From assembly GCA_964502005.1 (NCBI GenBank), contig CAZCUX010000003.1, forward strand, positions 248,001-312,000: DNA of 64,000 nt, written 5' to 3'. Below are positions 52,113 to 61,000 of this stretch, one piece after another. The DNA is from CAJWOS01 sp964502005 (lineage in GTDB: Bacteria; Myxococcota_A; UBA796; UBA2385). Each line of letters opens with the position of its first letter. The first letter of the stretch is position 1. The notes under the pieces were generated by a model that searched no databases, had not been told where the DNA came from, and worked only from the letters and a program-made list of their open reading frames with translations. The position numbers and the translations under genes are program-made.

Positions 52113-52199
52113 CGGAGACGGAGGGATTCGAACCCTCGGTAAGGTTGCCCCTACACGGGATTAGCAATCCCGCTCCTTCGGCCGCTCGGACACGTCTCC
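52113..52199 (-). tRNA. tRNA-Ser(GCT), copy 2
   Basis: Identical 87-nt copy of the gene at 51757-51843, with GCT anticodon, long variable arm, G discriminator and no encoded CCA. It is the first member of the upstream Ser-Arg block. Confidence 0.97.
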
Positions 52200-52243
52200 A
52201 GGGTTACCAGTTCTTCACTGATGATTCGGATGTCAAATCCGGA

Positions 52244-52328
<85 letters not shown>

Positions 52329-52344
52329 CGGCGGGCAATCGTCT

Positions 52345-52372
52345 ATTATGATGCCCTTCCGAGACTGGCAAG
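52345..52372 (-). promoter_or_regulatory. Promoter of the tRNA cluster
   Basis: On the minus strand CTTGCC (52372-52367) is followed after 16 bp by CATAAT (52350-52345), five of six matches to the -10 consensus. Transcription would begin about 10 nt before the mature 5' end of tRNA-Ser(TGA). Confidence 0.6.
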
Positions 52373-52626
52373 GGGGAAATGGTTCGTGGTGGCAAAAACC
52401 TCCACTTCGAATGGGAATCGGATATGGAGGTCGTAAATTACGAACCTGTTCGACGGGCGGGCGACTGGGAGGCGCAGCCGGAGCCTGCGCGCAAGATACT
52501 GTTGAGGATTACCTTCTGGGCATCATGTGGATGGACTGCCCACAACAATTACACTCGGGTAAGGGCGCGCAACTTACGCGCATATCTTGGAAAGGCCGCC
52601 CGTTCGTGGCCTCTGCGCGATTGGCA

Positions 52627-53325
52627 CTATCGAAAGTCGCTCTGGCTGGTTGTTTCGGTGGGAGCCAAGGGGGCAATAGAGGGAATAGCAGCGGTCCAAT
52701 CGTGCCACCAGTGACGGAACACCGCCGCCGTGACATCCGCAACCGTCCGCATGGTAGGGCACGGTGAGGTGTGGTCCGCGATTCGGGTGACCAGCGCGGC
52801 GTTCATGCCGCAGGGGTGGATGCGCTGGAACCAGTCCAGGTCTACATGGACGTTGATAGAAAACCCATGCCAGGTGACCCAGCGGCGGCACGCGATGCCC
52901 ATGGCTGCAATCTTTTGGCCCTTCACCCACACGCCCGTGTTTCGTTCGTCGCGGCCGCCCGAAATTCCAAAGCGAACGAGGACGTTGTCAACGACGTGCT
53001 CCAGGCCATGAAGGTATGCGTGAAGGTCCTGGCGGTGCGGAGGAAGGCCGCAAATGGGGTACGCGGTGAGCTGGCCGGGTCCATGAAAGGTGACGTCCCC
53101 ACCGCGCTCAACGGGCACGACGGGCACGTCGCCAGGCAGCAAGACGTTGTCCATTGCACCTTTTCGCCGGCCGACCGTGTAGACCGGTTCGTGCTCTACC
53201 AACAACAAGGTGTCGGAAATTTCTCCTGCGATTCGCGCCGAAAGTAGATCCCGCATCTTTCTGTGAACGGTGTCGTAAGGTTGACGACCAAGCCACTCGA
53301 CGCGAAGGGGGGGAACGGTAGTCAT
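52627..53325 (-). CDS. lipB: Octanoyl-[acyl-carrier-protein] transferase LipB
   Basis: The 232-residue protein has the LipB signature blocks: EHEPVYTVGRRKGAMDNVLL, VERGGDVTFHGPGQLTAYPI, GVWVKGQKIAAMGIACRRWV and NVHVDLDWFQRIHPCGM. The catalytic Cys is in HPCGM (~171) and the Lys in GQKIAAMGI. It transfers octanoate from octanoyl-ACP to lipoyl domains, the first step of protein lipoylation. lipA is not adjacent. The start at 53325 (MTTVPPLRVEWLGRQPYDTV) matches family length; the longer upstream frame overlaps the kinase gene region. Upstream of it the 298 bp to the tRNA promoter hold nothing recognisable. Confidence 0.95.
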   Translation of the reverse strand: MTTVPPLRVEWLGRQPYDTVHRKMRDLLSARIAGEISDTLLLVEHEPVYTVGRRKGAMDNVLLPGDVPVVPVERGGDVTFHGPGQLTAYPICGLPPHRQDLHAYLHGLEHVVDNVLVRFGISGGRDERNTGVWVKGQKIAAMGIACRRWVTWHGFSINVHVDLDWFQRIHPCGMNAALVTRIADHTSPCPTMRTVADVTAAVFRHWWHDWTAAIPSIAPLAPTETTSQSDFR

Positions 53326-53494
53326 TGCGATGTTCTCGGCGAAATCGACGGAAGTTGATTTGCAACGGAATGCAACCAGCGCAGGAAGAGACTTCCTTCC
53401 GGTCTGGCGGTGCAGGAGGATATCGGGCATGGAGAGGCAGCGGTTTGTCCGCTCCATCTGTGGTTTGACTGGTTGTACCCCAACGGAGGTGTGG

Positions 53495-54880
53495 ATGCTC
53501 CCCGAGATGCCTGGACGCATCGGTCGCTACGAAATCGACCGGCGGATTGGTTCGGGAGGGATGGCCCTCACGTATCGTTGCCGGCTCGAAGGCTTGGGCG
53601 GATTCCGTAAGAAGGTCGTCGTCAAGGTCCTTCACCCCGACCATATTGGCGACGAGGCCTTCGTACAAATGTTTTTGGACGAAGCCCGGCTCAGCGCGCG
53701 CCTCCACCACGCCAACATCGCCCAAGTCTTTGAAGTTGGCGATGACCACGGCATTCCCTACATGGTGATGGAATTCGTCAATGGGCCCAACCTTGCCTCC
53801 CTCAGTCGGCGAATAGGCCCATTTGGGGAACGCCCGTATGGCCTGATTTCCCACATGCTTGCTGCGGTGGCGCGAGGCCTCGACCACGCACACCATCTGC
53901 GTGATGACGATGGGCGCCCCTTGGGAATCGTACACCGTGACGTGAGCTTGGGAAATATCGTCATTTCGGGGGAGGGCGTTCCGAAGCTCATCGATTTCGG
54001 CATCGCAAAGTGGAACGAGAAAAACAACGTCACTGAAGTGGGGCTGCTGAAAGGCAAGCTTCATTATATGGCGCCGGAGCAGCTTTCGGGAGATGCCGAC
54101 CACCGCGCGGACGTCTACCAGCTTGGGGTGTGCCTGTTCTGGTTGGCCACAGGGCGGCCCCCATTTCACCACGAAGACCCCGCACGCGTTTGGAAACAGC
54201 GCCTCGCTGGTGAAGTTCCGCGCCCCTCGGCGCTGATTGCTGGATTTCCGGCCGAGCTCGAAGAGGTCATTCTGACCTCCCTCGCGACCGACCCCGCCGA
54301 CCGCTGGTCGAGCGCGTCAGAAATGGCGGATATGCTCGAAGCGTTTTGTTACAGCCACCCGCGGTTTCAGGCCTCCGACGATGCGGTTTCCGAATGGGTG
54401 CGCAGCCTTGTTCCGCCCGAAGAGTTTGAAGACCCAAGCTCCCGCGCCCATGCTACGGGCACGCGGCGTTCGCTCGGCGAGATGATGACCGAAAACGCGA
54501 GCGGTGCGGTCGCCCCGATTTCGCCCCGCGAGCAGCCCGATGGCGGCTCCGAGCTGACGATGCGCCCCGAAACTGCGCCCGCAGTGACCGGGCCCTCGCG
54601 AACCACAGTCGCGGTCGTGAGCTCTATCGTTTCTTTGTTGCTTGCGGCGGGTGCCAGCGCGTTTGTGCTGTTCTCCCAAGGCAACCATGAAGCAGAGGAG
54701 CGGGCTGCGCTGATCTACCTTGAAGAAGCCAACCGCCTTGTCGAGGCAGGCGACCTCGCGGGCGCAGCCGAGTTGGTCGTATTGGCCGAAAACGCCGATC
54801 CACAGGACCCCGACACCGTCGTCGAGTTGCTTCGAATCAAGCGCGCGGTCGCCGGCGCGACGGGTGCCACACGTCCGTGA
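53495..54880 (+). CDS. Hanks-type Ser/Thr protein kinase with C-terminal membrane anchor
   Basis: The 461-residue protein has a kinase domain at ~10-285. The Gly loop RIGSGGM, the invariant Lys44 in VVVKVLHPDH, the RD-type catalytic loop GIVHRDVSLGNIV (Asp ~148), DFG in KLIDFGIAK and the APE motif YMAPEQLSG are all intact, so it should be active. A Pro/Ser-rich linker, one TM helix (~370-393, VAVVSSIVSLLLAAGASAFV) and a short periplasmic helical end (LEEANRLVEAGDLAGAAELV) follow. GGAGGT precedes the ATG at 53495. It is a candidate kinase for the FHA proteins at 8893-11267, but nothing links them directly. Confidence 0.93.
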   Translation: MLPEMPGRIGRYEIDRRIGSGGMALTYRCRLEGLGGFRKKVVVKVLHPDHIGDEAFVQMFLDEARLSARLHHANIAQVFEVGDDHGIPYMVMEFVNGPNLASLSRRIGPFGERPYGLISHMLAAVARGLDHAHHLRDDDGRPLGIVHRDVSLGNIVISGEGVPKLIDFGIAKWNEKNNVTEVGLLKGKLHYMAPEQLSGDADHRADVYQLGVCLFWLATGRPPFHHEDPARVWKQRLAGEVPRPSALIAGFPAELEEVILTSLATDPADRWSSASEMADMLEAFCYSHPRFQASDDAVSEWVRSLVPPEEFEDPSSRAHATGTRRSLGEMMTENASGAVAPISPREQPDGGSELTMRPETAPAVTGPSRTTVAVVSSIVSLLLAAGASAFVLFSQGNHEAEERAALIYLEEANRLVEAGDLAGAAELVVLAENADPQDPDTVVELLRIKRAVAGATGATRP

Positions 54881-55004
54881 CGGTTTGGCTGTTCCTTCGT
54901 CGCCGCGCGTCCGATAGGGCAGGGTTCGTTGGTGCTGCGTGGAATTCGGATGTGGTACTTTCCGGATTTTTTGCGGTAGGATATCGACGACGGAGTAATG
55001 TTTG

Positions 55005-55661
55005 ATGACCACCACCTCTCCAGCGCCTACATCGGTTGCACGCGTTTGGCTTCGGTTGGACAATTCGAAGCCTGCTTCGTTTTCGGTTCGGTTCTCCGTT
55101 CGGAATGGCGTTGGATACTTGCACTGGTCCACGGCCGTAAAAAATCCCGAACGTTCCGCTGCGGCGTCGGGAACCGCGGGTGGCCTCGAAGCCGTCGACT
55201 TGGTGCGCCTGCTCTTTTTCGTGCGTCCTTCGGGTTCTTCGGAGTGGCTTGAGTTCCGGATTGTGCGTGGAAGTGTGCCGACAGCGGTGCTGAAAGGACC
55301 GCGCGAATGGCACCTCATCGACCTCTTCCCTATAGACCACGGGCTCGATGAGTGCGAGGTCGAGTCCGGTCCCGCGCAGGTCGTGTCCGAAGAAACACTG
55401 GACCTCGACCAAGCGGAAATCGAAGAGCGCCCTACGGCGCTGGAAGACGCCGCAGATCCCGATTCTGCGCCCATTGCCCTTTCGGGCGACCCCGACTCCG
55501 TTGCCGACGAAGAGGTGCCGCTCTCGGAGCCGTCCGACACGCGGGGCGCCCAAGGAAGTGCTTTGGTGCGGTCGTTGGTACAGCGCATTCGGCGACAGGA
55601 TGCCGAGATTACCGCGCTCAAACAGCGTATTGCAGAGCTCGAAGCGGGCGTTCGTCGGTAG
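55005..55661 (+). CDS. Hypothetical protein with C-terminal coiled coil
   Basis: The 218-residue protein has an N-terminal beta-rich domain (VARVWLRLDNSKPASFSVRF, EWLEFRIVRGSVPTAVLKGP, EWHLIDLFPIDHG) of ~115 residues. An acidic disordered linker follows, then a short C-terminal coiled coil (IRRQDAEITALKQRIAELEA). No signal peptide. The ATG at 55005 has a GGAG at nine bases. It is in the same orientation as the kinase and 124 bp after it, so it might be a substrate or adaptor; that is context only. Family not recognised. Confidence 0.75.
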   Translation: MTTTSPAPTSVARVWLRLDNSKPASFSVRFSVRNGVGYLHWSTAVKNPERSAAASGTAGGLEAVDLVRLLFFVRPSGSSEWLEFRIVRGSVPTAVLKGPREWHLIDLFPIDHGLDECEVESGPAQVVSEETLDLDQAEIEERPTALEDAADPDSAPIALSGDPDSVADEEVPLSEPSDTRGAQGSALVRSLVQRIRRQDAEITALKQRIAELEAGVRR

Positions 55662-55736
55662 CACTGGCTCCGGTTCGCGTATACCCGCGGCGCGAGCGAC
55701 GGGAGGCGCGCGTTCCGGGCCCGCGGAACGATGCCG

Positions 55737-56372
55737 TCAGCGCGCCGAAAGGTCGTCCTCATCGAAGAGGGCGCGCCAAATCGTCGTGGCGACCGCGTCG
55801 GGAGTCAGTGTGCCGTCGATGCGAAGTATTCGGTCGCCCCGTCGTTCAAGAATTGCGATGCCCTCGTCGTATGCTTGGGCAATGGCTTCGAGACGGCGCT
55901 GCTCCTCGAAGCGTTCCCGTGCGGCACCGCGCGCCGCAATTCGCCGCAAGCATTCGCGAACAGGCACATCGAGAACAACCGTGAGGTCCGGTGCGGGAAA
56001 CACCGCGTTTAGTTGAAACGCGGCCTCTACGCCGATGGTGACGCCTTGGTACGCCAAGGAGGACGGCACGAAGCGGTCGGTAATGACGAACTTTCCTTCG
56101 CGCAGGGCGGGCATCACGAGCCGGTCGATGTGGTCGCGACGGTCGGCGGCGAACAAATACGGCAGCACCCCGTCGCCGAGCGCGGAAGCGGGGCCGGTGG
56201 TTCCGAGCGCGGCGCGGATGAGCTGGCCTACAGGCCCTGGCGTGGGTTCTCGTGTTGTGATGACGGCGTGCCCCATCTCGCGCAGCGTGGTTGCCAACCG
56301 GGCCACTTGTGTGGTTCCACCTGAGCCATCGAGTCCTTCAATAGCGATAAATCGGGGGGCAGAGTGCGGCAC
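55737..56372 (-). CDS. tmk: Thymidylate kinase with substituted P-loop lysine
   Basis: The 211-residue protein aligns with Tmk: RFIAIEGLDGSGGTTQVARL, then TREPTPGPVGQLIR, ADRRDHIDRLVMPAL, DRFVPSSLAYQG and LTVVLDVPVRECLRRI. It converts dTMP to dTDP. The P-loop reads GLDGSGGTTQ, so the position normally held by the Walker A lysine (GxxGxGK[ST]) is Gly. The remaining family motifs are intact, and the gene shows no frameshift. The start is a GTG at 56372 with GAGAG seven bases upstream; a GTG at 56390 is an alternative. The call as a Tmk homologue is firm; activity is uncertain because of the substitution. Confidence 0.88.
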   Translation of the reverse strand: MPHSAPRFIAIEGLDGSGGTTQVARLATTLREMGHAVITTREPTPGPVGQLIRAALGTTGPASALGDGVLPYLFAADRRDHIDRLVMPALREGKFVITDRFVPSSLAYQGVTIGVEAAFQLNAVFPAPDLTVVLDVPVRECLRRIAARGAARERFEEQRRLEAIAQAYDEGIAILERRGDRILRIDGTLTPDAVATTIWRALFDEDDLSAR

Positions 56373-56593
56373 GTTGGGCTCTCTCGTCACAGGACCACAC
56401 GCTTGCCCGGTCTGGGGGCATGGCTGTGGTGGTTCGAGTCCGTGTCCTAACCGGCGTGGGCCAAGGCGGCGCGGGAGGAATCCGCGACGACAGGGCTGTG
56501 GCTGCGTCAGGGTTGCGGAACTGCGAAGTTTGTGGCTACGAAGGGCGGGTACGGTTCGGAAGTGCTTTTGCTGTGTGCTGGCTGGAGGTCTGA

Positions 56594-57076
56594 ATGACCC
56601 GCTATTCCTTGTTGTTTGGTCTGTGGATGTTGGGTGCTTGTTCCGGCGGCGCGCCCGCTGGCGTCGTCGCCGCCGATGGGTGGACCCAATATGGTGCTCC
56701 CCTATCCGAGAGCGCACCTGTCACGGCGGCCACCTTGCTCGATGGTCCCGACGCTTTCGTTGGTCAGACCATTGTTGTTGAAGGTCGCGTGGCAGACGTC
56801 TGCAGCAAGCAAGGGTGTTGGATGGTCATTGCCGATGGCGCCCGCACGATGCGCGTTCGGATGAAGGACCACGCATTTTCGGTGGCCAAAGATGGCACTG
56901 GTTCGGACTGTCGCGTCGAAGGCAAAGTTGTCAAAATGGAGCTGGATGCGGAGACCGTGGCCCATTTCGAGGGCGAGTCACGAAAGCCCGAAGCAATGCC
57001 GGAAAAGAGCGCCACCGCTAGCTACACCTATGAAATTGAGGCCACGGGGGTCGCAATGCGGCCTGCAGCCGGGTGA
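56594..57076 (+). CDS. DUF4920-type lipoprotein
   Basis: The 160-residue protein has a lipoprotein signal (MTRYSLLFGLWMLGACSGG; lipobox LGAC, Cys16). The DUF4920-like OB-fold domain at ~30-155 has YGAPLSESAPVTAATLLDG, then VEGRVADVCSKQGCWMVIAD and DCRVEGKVVKMEL. The C-x-x-x-G-C-W-M element with its paired Cys is diagnostic of the family, whose function is unknown. GGAGG lies six bases before the ATG. The stop overlaps the GTG start of the hydrolase gene by 4 bp. Confidence 0.88.
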   Translation: MTRYSLLFGLWMLGACSGGAPAGVVAADGWTQYGAPLSESAPVTAATLLDGPDAFVGQTIVVEGRVADVCSKQGCWMVIADGARTMRVRMKDHAFSVAKDGTGSDCRVEGKVVKMELDAETVAHFEGESRKPEAMPEKSATASYTYEIEATGVAMRPAAG

Positions 57077-57954
57077 GCAGCGCAGTGGTACCGCTCGCGT
57101 CGATGCGGGAACAGGATTGTGCGGTGCGAGGGCTTACCTTGCGGGTTTGCACGTGGGGCGCGCCGACGGGGTGGCCGGTTGTGCTTTGTCACGGCTGGCT
57201 CGACCAAGGCGCGGCATTTGATGCATTGGCGGTCGACTTGGCTCGCTGTGGCGCGTTCGTCGTCGCACCGGACCACCGTGGGCACGGTCTCTCCGACTGG
57301 ACACCTCCCGGTTCGACATATCATTTTATGGAGTATGTCGCCGACTTGTACTCATTGATGGACACTTTGGGGCTTCGGCGCGTGTCTTTGGTAGGGCACT
57401 CGATGGGGGGTACCATCGCATCGCTATTGGCGGGGTTGTGCCCGGAGCGGGTGGACCACCTTGTGTTGCTCGATGGTTTGGGCCCGCCTTCTGTGTCTAC
57501 CGCACAGGCTGTGGATCAAGCGCGTGTGTTCTTGACACAAACCGCGCGTCCGCATTCCGTGATTGGTTCTATCGCGGAGGGTGCCCACCGAATTCAATTG
57601 ACAAATCGATCTTTGTGTGATTCTCGCGCGCTCGCGTTGGCGGGGCGCGTGCTGCGGGCCGTCGATGGTGGCTGGCAATGGACGTGGGACCCCCTCCACC
57701 GGCTGCGCGCTGCGGTCGCCTTTGATGGGGAGCGACACAAGCTAGTGTTGTCCCGAATCCAATGTCCTGTATCGGTTTGGATCGCTGCGCAGGGCCCCTA
57801 TGCGCACCTCTCGGACCTCACTTCTCGCTTGCATCTGATTCGGAATCTGAATACTTGTTCATGGATCGAGTGTGGACACGATATTCATCATGCAAGCGGC
57901 TTTTCTCTGCGATTCCTCGCCGAAGGTCGCGCGCAGGTCGCTGAAATTTCCTGA
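57073..57954 (+). CDS. Alpha/beta-hydrolase fold enzyme
   Basis: The 293-residue protein has the alpha/beta-hydrolase landmarks: VVLCHGWLDQGAAFDALA (oxyanion region HGW), APDHRGHGLSDW, the nucleophile elbow GHSMGG, and a catalytic His near the end in ECGHDIHHASG. The Asp is probably in the strand before the end but cannot be placed surely. The GTG start at 57073 overlaps the DUF4920 stop (GTGA). The C-terminal region is Leu/Arg-rich. The substrate is unknown. Confidence 0.88.
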   Translation: MSSAVVPLASMREQDCAVRGLTLRVCTWGAPTGWPVVLCHGWLDQGAAFDALAVDLARCGAFVVAPDHRGHGLSDWTPPGSTYHFMEYVADLYSLMDTLGLRRVSLVGHSMGGTIASLLAGLCPERVDHLVLLDGLGPPSVSTAQAVDQARVFLTQTARPHSVIGSIAEGAHRIQLTNRSLCDSRALALAGRVLRAVDGGWQWTWDPLHRLRAAVAFDGERHKLVLSRIQCPVSVWIAAQGPYAHLSDLTSRLHLIRNLNTCSWIECGHDIHHASGFSLRFLAEGRAQVAEIS

Positions 57955-57970
57955 TTTTTCAGATTTTATT
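57941..57970 (+). terminator. Weak terminator after the hydrolase gene
   Basis: CTGAAA (57941-57946) pairs with TTTCAG (57957-57962), followed by ATTTTATT. The stem spans the hydrolase stop codon. It is short, but the T-rich tail supports it. Confidence 0.4.
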
Positions 57971-58077
57971 GCGTTCGATTGCCGAGAATCCTGCCCGAAG
58001 TCATCGAAATAACGTATAGTCTCGTCCTGCACGCTCGGGTGTTTTGTTTGGCCGGGCGAGAACTTTTTGGAGCTTCC

Positions 58078-61000
58078 ATGCACAGCCGTTTGGTGGCCCT
58101 CGCTCTGCCCGTGACCCTCGTTTCGGCCTGTGAAGTCAACATGCCAGGCGTCAAGGTTATCAACAACCCGCCAAACGCGGAGATTCTGTCTCCGTCGAGT
58201 GGGGACACCTTGCGCGCCGGCGAAGTGATTTCGTTCGTCGGGAAGGGCTCCGATGCCGACTCCGTGGAAACCGAACTTACGGCAACCTGGATGGTCGACT
58301 CTGACACGTTGTGCGAGCCTGCTGCCTTGGATGTCGATGGATTCTCCAACTGCAGCGTCATTTTGGAGGAAGGAAGCTACAATATTACCCTCACGGTCAT
58401 TGACCCTATGGGGGATTCCCTCTCCGACCAAATCTCTATTGTCGTAATTCCATCGAATGCGCCCTCGGTAGAAATCTTGGCTCCGGTTGCTTCGGGCGTC
58501 TATTACGCCGACCGCAACACCACGTTTGAAGGCATAGTCAGCGACGAAGAGACGCCCGCCGCCGACTTGGTCGTGTCGTGGAAGAGCTCGGTGCAGGGTG
58601 AGCTTGGCTTGCCTGCCAACCCCTCCGATGCGGGGCAAACGGGCGGCTCTGCACTCCTCGCGATGGGTGAACACGAGATTGTTCTGAGCGCAACAGACGC
58701 CGATGGACTTACCGCCTCGGCAGCGGTCAACATTCGTGTGGTCGATACCAACCACGCGCCCTCGTGCGGCGTCACTTCGCCGGTCGATGGCTCCTATGAT
58801 GTCGGCGGCGCTTCGGTCACCTTGGAAGGCTTTGGCACCGACGAAGATGTCGATGCGAGTTTCCTGACCGCAATTTGGTCGAGCGACCGTGACGGCGACC
58901 TGGTGGAAGAAGGTCTCACTGCCTCCGGTATCACCTCGTACATGACGGACACCTTGTCCATCGGCACCCACCAACTGACGCTCACGATTGTCGATGAGGT
59001 GGGGGAGAGCTGTTCTGACACCATCACCTACACCGTCGGCTCGCCGCCTTCGGTGGCCATCACGGCCCCCGGCGATGGCGAAGTCGTCAACGAAGGGGAA
59101 TTGGTGACGTTTGTGGGTGTCGCCACCGATGAAGAAGATGTCGGGGTCGATGTTTCGATTCAGTGGTCGAGCAGCCTCGATGGCACCCTCGATACAACGC
59201 CCCCACCCGGAGATGGCACCGGGGCGGTTGGCTTTGGAACCGACGAGCTGTCGGTGGGCGAGCATACCATTCGCCTCCGCGCCACCGACTCCGACGACCT
59301 CTACGCCGACGACACCATCACGCTCATCGTCAACGACCTCCCCTCGTCACCTACCATCGCGATTTCGCCGACTTCGCCGCTTACCGCCGATGACCTCACC
59401 GCTTCGGTCACGGTGCCCAGCACCGATGCAGAAGGGCACTCGATTTCGTATTCGTATGTCTGGACACAAGACGGTGTTTCTACGTCCTACCTGTCGTCGG
59501 TTGTGCCTGCTTCGGCGACCGCGCGTGGGCAGGTTTGGGAGGTCACCGTCACGCCCTTCGACGGCTACGGTGCCGGCGACGCGGCCGTGCGGTCCGTCAC
59601 CATCGGCAACACGCCACCCGTGGTTTCTGCCGCGCCGACGCTCGGTCCCGACCCTGTGCGCGAAGGTGGTACCCTCACATGCACCGCGGGCCTCACGAGT
59701 GACGCCGACGGCGACACCGTAACCAGCACCATTGGCTGGTATGTCAATGGTGGTGCGGTCGCGGCGACGGGCACCACGCTCGGCTCTACCTACTGGGCCG
59801 CCGGCGACTCCGTTTATTGTGTGCAAACGCCCAACGACGGCATTGTGTCGGGTACCGGCGTCTCGTCAAACGTGGTGGTCATCACCAACACGGCGCCTAC
59901 GGTATCGGCGGTGGGAATCACGCCCGACCCCGCCACGGCTGCGTCCACCTTGACCTGCGGCTACACCTACGCCGACATCGATGGCGACGCCGATAGCAGC
60001 ATCATCTCTTGGACCATCAATGGGTCCGCTGCGGGCACCGGCGCTACGCTCTCCGGTGGGTTTGTGCGCGGTGACGTCGTTTCCTGCTCGGTCACTCCCT
60101 TTGACGGGACGGATTCAGGGACGGCCGCGTCCGACAGCATCACGATTTCCAACGCAAAGCCGGTGGTCTCCTCCGTCTCGTTGACTCCCAGCCCTGCCTA
60201 TACTGACTCTACGCTGTCATGCGCGGTTGCCGCGTCCTCGGATGCAGATGGCGACACGTTGACCTACACTTACGCTTGGTACGTCAACAGCGCGACGGTC
60301 GGTGTGACGTCATCCTCGCTGTCCGGCAGCTACTTCAACCGCGGTGACAACGTATACTGCGTCGTTACTCCCAATGACGGCTATGAAAGCGGCACGGGAA
60401 CGGCATCGAGCGCGCTCACGATTTCCAACTCGGCGCCTGTCATCACTTCGGTCACGTTGTCTCCCACGAGCCCCGGCACCGACACCACGTTGGCCGCGTT
60501 GGTCAACGCCTCCGACGCCGACGGCGACACCATCTCTTACTCGTATGCGTGGTACGTCGGCTCGACCTTGGTGGTCACCACTACCTCGGGCTCCTTGCCA
60601 GGGGCCTATTTTGTGCGCGGCGACTCCGTATACGTGGTGGTGACCCCCAGCGATGGTGCCACGAGCGGTTCGGCGTATACATCTTCGTCGGTCACGGTTG
60701 TCAACACGTTGCCCACCGCGCCTACAGTCGCGTTCTCGCCTGCGGCACCCGAGCAAGAGCTCGATGACATCGTCTGTTACGTGAGCGCGGCTTCCACCGA
60801 TGCCGACGGCGACGCCATTAGCTACACCTTCACTTGGTCGGTGGACGGCGTGCCTTACACCGGCGCCACGACCACCACCTACACCGGCGACACCGTTCCG
60901 GCGGCCGACACCGCGTTGGGCTTCGACTGGATTTGTACGGCCACCCCCAGCGACGGCTACGGGAGCGGCACGGGCGGCACCAAGCTCGTGACGGTCATCG

